A stretch of 53,566 bases of DNA from Opitutaceae bacterium (GCA_030648295.1 JAUSID010000107.1:1-53566), one strand, 5' to 3'. Positions 25,181-32,852 are shown, counted from the first letter of the stretch. Translations and numbers: made by a program. The notes: generated by a model from the letters alone, not told the origin.

Positions 25181-26218
25181 CTATTCTTTTGGTTTGTGGT
25201 CCTTGGTCACTGGTCTCTGGTCCCTGGTCTCGGACCCCTTCTCCAGCGTCACTTCGCCGGCGCGGAAACGCTGGGCACGGCCGGTTTCGTCGCGAAGCAA
25301 CAGTGCGCCCTCGTCATCCAGCCCCGTCACCGTGCCGCGGTGGCGGTGCCCGCCCTCCAGCAGCGTAACGGGCTTGCCGCGCAGCAGGTCATAGTGATTC
25401 CACAGGTCGGCAAAGGTTTCATTGTGTTCGCCATCGGCAAACTTTTGCCACGCGAGGAGCACGCGGCCAATCAGGGCGGCCGCGAGCCGGTTGAGATCGA
25501 GTGGTGCGCCCGTCACCTCGGACAGGGCGATGGCGCGGCGGGCGAGATCGGCGGGCCACTGGTCCGCGGTGCTGTTCACATTGAGCCCCAGCCCGAAAAT
25601 CAGATCGCGAATCTGGTCCGAGTCCACGCGCGCCTCCGTCAGCATGCCGCCGGCTTTGCGGCCATCGAACAGGATATCGTTCGGCCATTTGATGCCCGGC
25701 CGGGTCGACGTGAAGTTCGCGAGCAACTCGCAAACGTTGACGCCCATCCAGAGCGTGAAGGTTTGCATCCGTTGCGGTTCCACCCGCGGGCGAAACGCGA
25801 AACTGATGTAGAGGTTGGCGGTCGACGCGCTGTGCCAGGCCCGGCCGAATCGGCCGCGGCCATGGGTCTGCCGCCGCGAGAGAATGGCGAATGGCGTGGG
25901 CCGGCCTGCCGCCAGCTCGCGCGCCGCCTCGTCGTTGGTGCTGTCGACCTGATCGAGGACGAGCAGCGAAAAATTCCGCGGCCTGACCTTCAGCTGGGTT
26001 TCAATCAACGCTCCGTAAAGCGCCGGCGGACGTTCCTTGATGCGGTAGCCGCGCGCGCGCTGGGCCTCGAACATGAATCCGGCTGCCCGGAGTTTTTCCA
26101 TGTGCTGCCAAATCGCGACGCGGCTGACGCCCAACCGGGCGGCGAGGGCGGCGCCGGAAACCCAGTTGGGCTCATGAGCCAGCAGTTCCCGCAGGATGAC
26201 GTGTTCGGCGGTCGGCAT
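25181..26218 (-). CDS. birA: Bifunctional biotin--protein ligase / biotin operon repressor
   Basis: Attaches biotin to biotin-dependent carboxylases. The N-terminal winged helix (residues 1-65: LSRVAIWQHMEKLRAAGF pattern) suggests a DNA-binding repressor arm. The ligase domain has the biotinyl-AMP loop GRGRFGRAWHS, about residue 130, then WPNDILFDGRKAGGML with the catalytic Lys, and GLGLNVN. The C-terminal domain is SH3-like. The last 18 residues are charged (GSETRDQRPVTKDHKPKE) and encoded by a 7-bp tandem repeat, so the end may have been extended by repeat growth. I chose ATG 26218. Its first 39 codons are duplicated at 28341-28457. Confidence 0.92.
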   Translation of the reverse strand: MPTAEHVILRELLAHEPNWVSGAALAARLGVSRVAIWQHMEKLRAAGFMFEAQRARGYRIKERPPALYGALIETQLKVRPRNFSLLVLDQVDSTNDEAARELAAGRPTPFAILSRRQTHGRGRFGRAWHSASTANLYISFAFRPRVEPQRMQTFTLWMGVNVCELLANFTSTRPGIKWPNDILFDGRKAGGMLTEARVDSDQIRDLIFGLGLNVNSTADQWPADLARRAIALSEVTGAPLDLNRLAAALIGRVLLAWQKFADGEHNETFADLWNHYDLLRGKPVTLLEGGHRHRGTVTGLDDEGALLLRDETGRAQRFRAGEVTLEKGSETRDQRPVTKDHKPKE

Positions 26219-26600
26219 CAGATCAGATCGCCGCCCTCCAGAGCGAAAGCGGGAAATGGGACGGGAGGAATGACACGATCGGTGGGTTGAAGGTGGAAGC
26301 AGCCAAGAGGGATGATGCCGACGATGCGGAAATACGGCCCTTCGGCAAACGGGAGATTGAAATGTGCAACATCCGATCCACGTTGGGCGCAAATGTCATT
26401 TGAGGAATGGCGCGAATCAATCGCGCGGGACCAGGCGCCGCCGCGCGGCAGCAGCCTCGCCCTACAGGCACTCTGGCATGACGCGCAGGGCGATTGGGAG
26501 CGCGCGCATAACGTCGCGCAGGATGACAAGGGCCGCGATGGGTCATGGGTGCACGCGTACCTTCACCGCAAGGAAGGCGATTTGGCGAACGCCGGTTACT
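26102..26600. repeat. 499-bp direct repeat, left copy
   Basis: Matches 28341-28839 with about 26 mismatches by eye (roughly 95% identity) and no gaps. It spans the first 39 codons of birA, the divergent promoter region and the first 69 codons of a small gene. The right edge (26600/26601) is a sharp junction to unrelated sequence. Confidence 0.9.
26393..26599 (+). pseudogene. Truncated copy of the small MSF(D/E)EWRE gene
   Basis: The first 69 residues match the intact gene at 28632-28934 with several substitutions (for example FEEWRESIARDQ against FDEWRESIGRDK). After EGDLANAGY the sequence switches at the repeat junction to unrelated DNA, leaving a frame that runs on to 26662 with a non-homologous tail. 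Lost: the C-terminal 31 residues. It may still be expressed from the birA divergent promoter. Confidence 0.75.
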
Positions 26601-26601
26601 C

Positions 26602-26847
26602 GATTTCATCGGGCCGGGGCGGGGAGGGGTTTATAACCTTTACGCGCTCAAGCCGCTGCTGATGTTCGATGCGGGCCGGCTGGCGGGGGCAGCCGGCAAT
26701 CCGACCTGGCTCGCGGCCGGCACCGGCCTGCAATTCACCATCGTCACCGCAAAGTTCGAGCTGGGATACATGCGCACGCTGGGCGGACCGACGGCCGGCA
26801 ACCGGGGAAATTTAGTTTTCCGGCTGGTTTTTCAAAACCTGTTTTGA
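26602..26847 (+). pseudogene. C-terminal fragment of an outer-membrane beta-barrel protein
   Basis: From the junction a frame reads LDFIGPGRGGVYNLYALKPL, then FDAGRLAGAAGNPTWLAAGTG, LQFTIVTAKFELGYMRTLGG and NLVFRLVFQNLF before the stop. Alternating hydrophobic strands and a terminal Phe are typical of the last strands of an outer-membrane barrel. No start belongs to it, so it is a 3' gene remnant carried with the insert. Its parent gene is not in the window. Confidence 0.55.
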
Positions 26848-27152
26848 GAGGCAACTGGCCGTCGTTCATCCGGGCAGGAGCGGATGCGTGGAAACCTCCG
26901 TTTACTACGCAGTCCTACGCCCCGCCTGGTGAGCGTTTTTCCATCAAACTTAACATCGCCGTGATGGTGGTGCGTTTGCATGTTGGCCCTCCATCCGCAG
27001 CGCCAATGATTGGTAAAAAAACCCATCCCCTTCCGGCAATGACCTCCTCAAATCCAGTTTCTTAGCAGTAATGCGGGCGCCTATGCCTCCGCAAAGATTT
27101 TTCCATGATCAATAAGTCAAGAAACAACAACTGAAGAAAGGAAGAAATCAAA

Positions 27153-28238
27153 ATGAAATCCAGATACTCAGGCCTCTTGGCAAGCGCGGGATTCGCCGCG
27201 CTTTCCTACATAGCCTCCGCAGCGACTGCCCCATCACTGGGTTTGGCGGAGAGCTTCGCCGTCCTAGGTGGCACGGCGGTGACCATTACCGACTCCGTTG
27301 TCAACGGAGACGTGGGCGTCGACCTCAACGGCACGGTCACTCAGACCAACAGCACGATCTCGGGGACGGTCCACGTGGGCGACACGGTCGCCCAGGACGC
27401 TTACACTGCCTTACTCACGGCGTACTTCGATTTCTCGACCGTGTTGTGCGAACAGACAATTAGCGGTGACCTCGCGGGCCAATCTCTTCTGCCCGGTGTC
27501 TACTGTGTCGACGGTGCGTCGACGACGACGGGCGGCGTGTTGACGCTCCTCGGATCCTCCACCGATACCTGGATTTTCATGATCAAGGAGGCCAGCGGCC
27601 GCCCTCCTACCCCCGGCACCCTCACGGGTACCAACTTCACGGTGGTCGGCATGACGCCCAGCGGGGAGACGTGGACGTGTAACAACAACGTGTTTTGGTG
27701 GACCGCCGACGCCGCGACACTGACGGATTCGGTCCTCATAGGAAATATTCTCGCGGGTACGGACATCACCGTTACCGGCGGGAGTTTGGGTGGGCAAGCC
27801 TTGGCGAGAGGCGCTGTGACGTTGTTGACTGGCACCTCCGTCAACGTCTGCGACACCCCCCCGCCCCCCCCGATCAAGGTGACGGGCGGTGGCCAAATCC
27901 CGGTACCTGACACAACCTCCAAGGGCCGGGCCACCTTCGGCTTCAATGCGCAGCCAAACACGGACGGCACGGCGACCGGTCACTTTAACTACGTCAACCA
28001 CGTGACCGGTCTGCACGTCGACGGCCCGGTTGACCACATCGAGGTGGTCATCGTGGACGGGTTGCCCACCAACACCGTCCTGTTTTCCGGCACCTGGAAC
28101 GGCGGCTCCTTCATCGTGACGGTGGAAGACAACGGCGAGCCCGGCAGCGCCGATGAGTTCGGGATCACGGTCATTGGCGATAAAAGCGAGACCACGTTGC
28201 AGCGCGTCATCAGCAAAGGAAACATCCAATTCCATTAG
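27153..28238 (+). CDS. Ice-binding-like protein (DUF3494) with C-terminal accessory domain, exported
   Basis: A 361-aa protein with a signal peptide (SGLLASAGFAALSYIASAA). Residues about 30-235 are a DUF3494 domain: LGLAESFAVLGGTAVTITD, VNGDVGV, DLAGQSLLPGVYCV, TLLGSSTDTWIFMI, NVFWWTADAATLTDSVLIGNILAG and SLGGQALARGAVTLL, all hallmarks of the ice-binding beta-solenoid. A Pro bridge (TPPPPPIKVTGGG) leads to a domain beginning GQIPVPDTTSKGRATFGFNA, found behind other surface adhesins and ice-binding proteins. Ice binding is inferred; some DUF3494 proteins act as adhesins. AGGAAG precedes the ATG. Its AT-richer leader (27090-27152), dedicated terminator and position between direct repeats suggest acquisition. 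The region 26848-27152 holds only this leader. Confidence 0.88.
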   Translation: MKSRYSGLLASAGFAALSYIASAATAPSLGLAESFAVLGGTAVTITDSVVNGDVGVDLNGTVTQTNSTISGTVHVGDTVAQDAYTALLTAYFDFSTVLCEQTISGDLAGQSLLPGVYCVDGASTTTGGVLTLLGSSTDTWIFMIKEASGRPPTPGTLTGTNFTVVGMTPSGETWTCNNNVFWWTADAATLTDSVLIGNILAGTDITVTGGSLGGQALARGAVTLLTGTSVNVCDTPPPPPIKVTGGGQIPVPDTTSKGRATFGFNAQPNTDGTATGHFNYVNHVTGLHVDGPVDHIEVVIVDGLPTNTVLFSGTWNGGSFIVTVEDNGEPGSADEFGITVIGDKSETTLQRVISKGNIQFH

Positions 28239-28293
28239 CCGTAAGGATGGCCGAGCCCCGCGTGCCCGACAAATCGCGCACCCGGAGATCACG

Positions 28294-28327
28294 CCCCGCG
28301 AGACGCCACTCGCGGGGCTTGTTGTTG
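28294..28327 (+). terminator. Rho-independent terminator of the ice-binding gene
   Basis: Stem CCCCGCGAG (28294-28302) pairs perfectly with CTCGCGGGG (28309-28317) across a 6-base loop, followed by the T-rich CTTGTTGTT. It lies 55 bp after the stop codon and just before the right direct repeat. Confidence 0.75.
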
Positions 28328-28340
28328 GCGGCATCCCTCG

Positions 28341-28457
28341 GTGCTGCCAAATGGCCACGCGGCTGACTCCCAGCCGGGTGGCGAGGGCGGCGCCGGAAAC
28401 CCAGTTGGGCTCGTGGGCCAGCAGTTCCCGCAGGATGACATGTTCGGCGGTCGGCAT
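28341..28457 (-). pseudogene. birA 5' fragment
   Basis: Encodes the first 39 residues of BirA (MPTAEHVILRELLAHEP through VAIWQH, with Ala to Thr in the helix-turn-helix) and then runs into unrelated sequence. It is a by-product of the duplication. If translated it would yield only part of a DNA-binding domain with a foreign tail. Confidence 0.85.
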
Positions 28458-28839
28458 CAGATCAGATCGCCGCCCTCCAGAGCGAAAGCGGGAAATGGGA
28501 CGGTAGGAATGACACGATCGGTGGGTTGAAGGTGGAAGCAGCCAAGAGGGATGATGCAGACGATTCGGAAATACGGCCCTTCGGCAAACGGGAGATTGAA
28601 ATGTGCAACATCCGATTCACGTTGGGCGCAAATGTCATTTGACGAATGGCGCGAATCAATTGGGCGGGACAAGGCGCCCCCGCGCGGGAGCAGCCTCGCC
28701 CTACAGGCGCTCTGGCATGACGCGCACGGCGATTGGGAGTGCGCGCACAATGTCGCGCAGGATGACAAGGGCCGCGATGGTTCATGGGTGCACGCCTATC
28801 TTCACCGCAAGGAAGGCGATTTGGCGAACGCCGGTTACT
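28341..28839. repeat. 499-bp direct repeat, right copy
   Basis: Second copy of 26102-26600. Its left edge is an abrupt entry into birA codon 39; its right side continues into the rest of the small gene, so this copy retains the original right-hand context and the other copy the original left-hand context. Confidence 0.9.
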
Positions 28840-28934
28840 GGTATGCGCGAGCCGGACGTGCCGCGCCCGCGCCAAAGGTCGGGCTCGCGGAAGAGTGGGC
28901 GGAGATCGCGCGGACGCTGTTCGGGAGAGGCTGA
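28632..28934 (+). CDS. Small conserved hypothetical protein (intact copy)
   Basis: A 100-aa cytoplasmic protein. Recognisable stretches are LALQALWHDAHGDWECAHN, VAQDDKGRDGSWVHAYLHRK and GDLANAGYWYARAGR, with two WxxA helical repeats reminiscent of a short TPR-like or SEL1-like helix pair. It contains no catalytic motif I recognise. It is divergent from the birA start in its original context, and a truncated paralogue remains at 26393. The ATG at 28632 is chosen because similarity between the two copies as protein begins there. Confidence 0.75.
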   Translation: MSFDEWRESIGRDKAPPRGSSLALQALWHDAHGDWECAHNVAQDDKGRDGSWVHAYLHRKEGDLANAGYWYARAGRAAPAPKVGLAEEWAEIARTLFGRG

Positions 28935-29147
28935 CCATTCGCGGCGCATCGCGAGCCGAGCGCACGCGTAGGGCGGTGAATTAGCTCGCGCTGAAGGGAA
29001 GTGGCGGACGTCGCGACATTCCCAGTGCGGGCAAAGCGCCGCACTACGCCGGCGCCAATGTAGCCGCGACAGGCTCCGTTCCGTGTCAGCGCGATTTTTT
29101 CGCTGGCGAAAAACTCGAACCGCCATTCACTGCCACGACATCACCCC

Positions 29148-29282
29148 ATGAAAAAATTCATTTCCGTGGTTCTTCTCGGTGCGGCCATCACGACGGCAGC
29201 GCTCGCCTTCGCCGGCATGCAGAGTGCGGCCGCCGAAGGTTGCGGTTCGTGCTGCCAGACGAGCTGCACCGCGGACACCTGA
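29148..29282 (+). CDS. Small exported Cys-rich peptide (44 aa)
   Basis: Encodes MKKFISVVLLGAAITTAALA, a clear signal peptide, followed by FAGMQSAAAEGCGSCCQTSC and TADT before TGA. The predicted mature part is about 20 residues with four Cys in a CGSCCQTSC cluster. That could bind metal or form disulfides; there is no family I can name. A strong hairpin-plus-T terminator starts 32 bp after the stop, which supports a real short transcription unit. The 213-bp stretch before it (28935-29147) shows no other gene. Confidence 0.65.
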   Translation: MKKFISVVLLGAAITTAALAFAGMQSAAAEGCGSCCQTSCTADT

Positions 29283-29313
29283 TCCGCCCGCCGCGAGAGC
29301 GGCTGATTTCTCG

Positions 29314-29344
29314 AGCGCGTGCCCGATGGGTCACGCGCTTTTTT
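29314..29344 (+). terminator. Rho-independent terminator
   Basis: AGCGCGTG (29314-29321) pairs with CACGCGCT (29332-29339) around a 10-base loop, followed by five T residues. Placed to end the small Cys-rich peptide transcript. Confidence 0.75.
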
Positions 29345-29409
29345 GTTGCCGTTTCGATTCGCTGGGCAACCGCGAATACACGCGAATGTCAGCGGGTCGA
29401 CCTGGGAGC

Positions 29410-29426
29410 GTGGGCGTCCCGCCCGC
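29410..29426. repeat. TCY-loop hairpin after CCTGGGAGC
   Basis: GTGGGCG-TCC-CGCCCGC, a 7-bp stem with one G-T pair, directly after CCTGGGAGC. Confidence 0.75.
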
Positions 29427-29490
29427 CACGGCACTGCCGGTTTCGCGACTCAGACGAGGAACCGCGAATCGACGCGAATCTCAGGAGCAC

Positions 29491-29644
29491 AACCGCGAAT
29501 GAACGCGAATGGACGCAAATTCCAGAGGAGGAGGGGAGGATTGACCAGGCGAAATCATGGTCACCTTTTGGTTGTTCGTTTCCATACTCCCGATGGACGC
29601 CCTCTCCATTCGCGTGAATTGGCGTCTATTCGCGGTTGAACTGA
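29491..29644. repeat. Inverted-repeat element D, copy 1
   Basis: About 154 bp starting AACCGCGAATGAACGCGAAT and ending in the complementary ATTGGCGTCTATTCGCGGTT. The whole element recurs in opposite orientation at 43732-43886, including the internal CATGGTCACC and ACGCCCTCTCCATTCGCGTG blocks. The region 29345-29490 before it holds partial GCGAAT repeats and the hairpin at 29410 but no gene. Confidence 0.8.
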
Positions 29645-29654
29645 ATTGGCCCGG

Positions 29655-30146
29655 CTAAGGCCGCACCTGCAGGTATTCGGCGGGGACCTTGACCAACAGG
29701 CCCTGTTGTAACACGTCCACGGATATGACGACGCCCTGCGGGTTCGCGGGATTGTCCACCAGGCCCTCGAGCCCATGGAGCGGACCGCCGATGATTTTCA
29801 CCCGGCGGCCCTTCGTGAGCAGCGGCATCACGCTCAGTTCGAGCCCTGAGGCCACGATGCGCCGGACGTCCTCCACCTGGCGGAGGAACTTCGGCACGTC
29901 GATGACGTGAATCGCACGGGCGAGCAGGTCCTGCTGGTAAATCCGCGGCTTTCGCTCCGCCGGCACCAGCGCGAACACGTAGCCGGGGAACAGCGGCTTC
30001 GTGAACCGTTTCGTCTGCTGACCGTAACGACGGACGCTGTCCACCAGCGGCAGGTAATGTTCGAACTTCTCCGCCGACATGAGCGCCGCGAATTTTTTCT
30101 CACACCGCGGCTTGGTGTGACAGACCAGCCAATACGACTCCTCCAT
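29655..30146 (-). CDS. NusG-family transcription antitermination paralogue
   Basis: A 163-aa protein with the NusG N-terminal fold: WLVCHTKPRCEKKFAALM, then LFPGYVFALV, the hallmark P-G-Y-hydrophobic segment. A C-terminal KOW motif follows (MPLLTKGRRVKIIGGPLHGLEGLV). The divergent N-terminus and the lack of a neighbouring secE/rplK suggest a specialised paralogue (RfaH or LoaP type) rather than housekeeping NusG. Specialised paralogues often act on one long operon; none of the neighbours is an obvious target. It starts two bases after the aroQ stop, so both are likely co-transcribed. Confidence 0.85.
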   Translation of the reverse strand: MEESYWLVCHTKPRCEKKFAALMSAEKFEHYLPLVDSVRRYGQQTKRFTKPLFPGYVFALVPAERKPRIYQQDLLARAIHVIDVPKFLRQVEDVRRIVASGLELSVMPLLTKGRRVKIIGGPLHGLEGLVDNPANPQGVVISVDVLQQGLLVKVPAEYLQVRP

Positions 30147-30148
30147 GG

Positions 30149-30577
30149 TCAGCGCTTGAGCAGAAATCTCACGGCGGCGTGGTAACCCTCCAGCCCCAGG
30201 CCGGTGACGACCGCGAGGCAGGCCGGCGCCGTCAACGACGTGTGCCGGAAGTCCTCCCGCTTGTAGATGTTTGAAATGTGTACTTCCACGGCCGGTAAAT
30301 GGGCACCAAGCAGCGCATCGCGCAAGGCCACGCTGGTGTGTGTCAAGGCGCCGCCGTTGATGACCAGCCCGTCGACCCTGGCATCGGCCAGCGCGGCGAC
30401 CTTGTCGATCAACGCGCCTTCATGGTTTGACTGGAAAAAATCGAATTCCGCCGCGCTGCCAAACTCCACGCGCAGGTCCTTTTCCAAATCGGCCAGCGTG
30501 AGGTGTCCGTAGATCTCGGGCTCGCGTTTGCCGAGCCGGTCCAGGTTCGGACCATTGAGGATTGCGATCTTCTTCAT
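30149..30577 (-). CDS. aroQ: 3-dehydroquinate dehydratase, type II
   Basis: Third step of the shikimate pathway: dehydration of 3-dehydroquinate to 3-dehydroshikimate. The 142-aa protein begins MKKIAILNGPNLDRLGKREP with the catalytic Tyr in EIYGH, contains FFQSNHEGALID, and the catalytic His in VEVHISNIYKREDFRHTS. The usual INPAAYTHTS loop reads INGGALTHTS, a small change near the active site. Length is typical. The upstream region 30578-30829 is mostly an inverted-repeat element. Confidence 0.93.
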   Translation of the reverse strand: MKKIAILNGPNLDRLGKREPEIYGHLTLADLEKDLRVEFGSAAEFDFFQSNHEGALIDKVAALADARVDGLVINGGALTHTSVALRDALLGAHLPAVEVHISNIYKREDFRHTSLTAPACLAVVTGLGLEGYHAAVRFLLKR

Positions 30578-30670
30578 CGGGTTTGGCCGCGAATGCAGGC
30601 GAAACGCGGCGAATTGCCAAGACTCATCCGCATTTCGATGCCGTCGCCCGCGAATTGACGCGAATCATTC

Positions 30671-30801
30671 AACCGCGAATGGACGCGAATGGACGCGAAT
30701 GAAAACAAAGGCCGGCAAGGGCCTACACGGCTCACGATTGCGGTTGGAATACTTCCGCAGCCAACTCTGAAATTTGCCTTCATTCGCGTCCCTTCGCGGT
30801 T
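30671..30801. repeat. Inverted-repeat element D-like, different core (D2)
   Basis: Begins AACCGCGAATGGACGCGAAT and ends CATTCGCGTCCCTTCGCGGTT (last 11 bases TTCGCGGTT-type arm), like D1 and D3, but the roughly 85-bp core is unrelated to theirs. Lies between aroQ and the Nif3-like gene. Confidence 0.65.
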
Positions 30802-30829
30802 TTGATCCCGCTCTCTGCTCGTCCTGGGA

Positions 30830-31585
30830 CTAAAGCGGATTATCGGTCGCGACAAACTCCCATGGGAGCTTGAACTTCTTCGCCAGCTCCGCCGCGAGGG
30901 CGCGCACGCCATGGACTTCGGTCGCGTAGTGGCCGCACAAATAGAGGTTCAGTTTTTCCTCCTGCGCGCGGGTGAACCACTCCTCGCGGAGTTCGCCGGT
31001 GATGAGCGTGTCCACGCCGGCCGCGGCCATCGCGGGAATCGCGCTGTTGCCCGCGCCGCTGCAAAACGCCACCGCGCCCGGCTTCATCATCCCGTATTCG
31101 ATCGCGATCACGCGCGGATAAAGCTGCTTCAGCTGGAGCCGGAGTGCGGCCCGCGTGATTCGCGCATCGGCGATGCAACTGATTGCCTCGCCATCGCGGA
31201 CGAGGAAGGGCCGGGTCGGCTTCAACCCGACCTGCTTCGCGAGCAGCGCGTTGTTGCCAATCTGCGGGTGCCCATCGAGCGGCAGATGATTCGAGTAGAG
31301 CGCGCAATTGCCGCGCAACAAAGTCGCCACCCGCTCGTAAGTGATGCCGACGAGCGGCTGGGGCATGTCCCAAAACATGCCGTGATGCACGATCAGGAAA
31401 TCGATCCCCGCGGCGACTGCCCGCTGAAACGGGACAACGCCGGCATCAACGGCCGCGCCGATCTTCGTGACGCGGCCGAGGTTCGCCACCTGGAGTCCGT
31501 TGAAGGCGCCGGGCGCATCCTTGAACGCGGTGCGGCGGGTGCGTTTGTCGCAGTAAAGTACGAGATCCTCGAGTTGGGCAGCCAT
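30830..31585 (-). CDS. Nif3-like dinuclear metal-centre protein
   Basis: A 251-aa NIF3 (YbgI/DUF34) family protein that binds two metal ions; relatives are proposed GTP cyclohydrolase-I-like or metal chaperone proteins. Metal ligands are seen in DFLIVHHGMFW (two His), SNHLPLDGHPQIGNN (His and Asp) and near the end CGHYATEVHGVRAL (His and Glu). The opening FKDAPGAFNGLQVAN matches the family start. I chose ATG 31585; the upstream extension to 31732 has no similarity to the family. The cellular role remains unsettled for the family. Confidence 0.88.
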   Translation of the reverse strand: MAAQLEDLVLYCDKRTRRTAFKDAPGAFNGLQVANLGRVTKIGAAVDAGVVPFQRAVAAGIDFLIVHHGMFWDMPQPLVGITYERVATLLRGNCALYSNHLPLDGHPQIGNNALLAKQVGLKPTRPFLVRDGEAISCIADARITRAALRLQLKQLYPRVIAIEYGMMKPGAVAFCSGAGNSAIPAMAAAGVDTLITGELREEWFTRAQEEKLNLYLCGHYATEVHGVRALAAELAKKFKLPWEFVATDNPL

Positions 31586-31733
31586 GACGTGAGCGCGGAA
31601 AGCGCGGATGGGCAGTCGAGCACGATTACAATCGCGGGACGAGCAAGATTGCGCGGATGAAATACTCGATCTGCGGGCTGATTTCACTCCCAGCCTCGTC
31701 ACCTCGGCTGCTACGGCTACCGATCTTCGCATT

Positions 31734-31820
31734 TAGAAACGCGGGGCACTCGCCGGAACATTGGGATGTTGGCGGTCAGACATGGGTGACGACCATTTCA
31801 ACTGTGAAAAATGCGGGCTA
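31734..31820. repeat. Inverted-repeat element B, copy 3 (left end damaged)
   Basis: Matches B1, B2 and B4 over about 87 bp but lacks roughly eight bases of the left terminal repeat (TAG followed by AAACGCGGGG). The intact right end ATGCGGGCTA (31811-31820) gives TAG on the minus strand, which is the stop codon of the polyketide synthase gene. Upstream, 31690-31712 carries CCTCGTCACCTCGGCTGCTA, nearly identical to 53315-53335. Confidence 0.8.
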
Positions 31821-32852
31821 TGCGTGCCCGACGCGGCAGCTGTGTGCGCTGAAACCGGCGCCGAAACTCACCAACCAGAGATCGCCTGCGCCGTTTGGCG
31901 GCGAAGCGCGCAATGTTTCCTGGAGCGCGAAGAGGACAGACGGGCTGCTCATGTTGCCGCACTCGCGCAGGACCCGCGCGCTCGCATCGAGCAAATGCGG
32001 CGCCACGACGGGAGCGAGCGCCTCGAGCACGTCGCGGCCGCCGGTATGCGTCACGACACCCGCTACGGGACGTTCACCGCGGCTGCGCCACAAACGGTCC
32101 ACCGCGCTCGCCGCCAGTTCGGGCACGTCGCGGTGCAGCAGGTTGCGCAGCTTGCCGCCGCGCTGTTCGAAGCGGAGCTTGTCGCGTTCGGCGGGCAGAT
32201 GCGCGGTTTGGAAATCGAAGGCGCGCAACCCATCCGGACCGGGCCGCCCGCGCCAGATGCTCGCGGCTGCGCCATCACCGAACAGGCACGCGCTGATCAG
32301 CACGCCCGGATCGTCATCCAGATAAAACGCGGCGGAGCACACTTCGACCGCGACGCACGCCACAATCGCGTCAGGCTGCGCGGCGAGAATGTAGCTCGCC
32401 GCGCGCAGCGTGGGAATCGCGGCGCCACAACCGAGTCCGACCAGGTCCTGGAGAAACACATCCGTCCGCAGCCCGAGTTGCTCCGCCACGTAGCTCGTGA
32501 CACCGGGACACAGGTAGCCGGTGCAGGTGCAGATCAGCAGCGCGTCAATCTGATCGGCGCGCACGTTCGCCTGTTCGAGCGCCGCGGTGAGCGCGCGGCC
32601 CGCCAGCTTCGGTGCTTCAGCCCGGAATGCCGCGTTGAGTTCATCCGAATTCAGGTCGAACACCTGCTCGATGTTCGGCACCGCAAAATGCCGGTGCGTA
32701 ATTCCATGTTCACCCCGCAGGATTGCCTGGAGGATGAGCATCGAGCGTTTTTTCAGCCGTTCGCGCAGATTCGATTTTTGCGCGAGTTCCAGGCATTGCT
32801 CCTGGGTAAAGGTCGCTTCGGGAACGGCGGTGGCGAGCGCATGAAGATACAT
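31818..32852 (-). CDS. Type III polyketide synthase
   Basis: A 344-aa chalcone/stilbene-synthase-like condensing enzyme that would extend an acyl-CoA starter with malonyl-CoA units. The Cys-His-Asn triad is visible: LGCGAAIP (nucleophile Cys), VVTHTGGRDVLEAL (His) and CGNMSSPSVLFAL (Asn). The end LVSFGAGFSAHSC is typical. The expected N-terminus MYLHALATAVPEATFTQ fixes the start at 32852. Sixteen bases upstream on the coding strand is a run of eight C residues where a ribosome-binding site would be expected. It is the third gene of a methyltransferase-FAD oxidoreductase-PKS set; phenolic or pyrone lipids are the likely product class, by analogy with srs-type loci. Confidence 0.92.
   Translation of the reverse strand: MYLHALATAVPEATFTQEQCLELAQKSNLRERLKKRSMLILQAILRGEHGITHRHFAVPNIEQVFDLNSDELNAAFRAEAPKLAGRALTAALEQANVRADQIDALLICTCTGYLCPGVTSYVAEQLGLRTDVFLQDLVGLGCGAAIPTLRAASYILAAQPDAIVACVAVEVCSAAFYLDDDPGVLISACLFGDGAAASIWRGRPGPDGLRAFDFQTAHLPAERDKLRFEQRGGKLRNLLHRDVPELAASAVDRLWRSRGERPVAGVVTHTGGRDVLEALAPVVAPHLLDASARVLRECGNMSSPSVLFALQETLRASPPNGAGDLWLVSFGAGFSAHSCRVGHA

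Noticed and set aside
26545-26847. A 100-residue protein starting inside the left direct repeat
   Set aside because: The first 19 residues come from the small gene in a wrong frame; only the part after the junction resembles a real protein, so it is listed as a fragment.
29360-29645. Repeated GCGAAT units looked at first like a CRISPR array
   Set aside because: Units are adjacent or overlapping with no spacers of constant length, and no cas genes are present.
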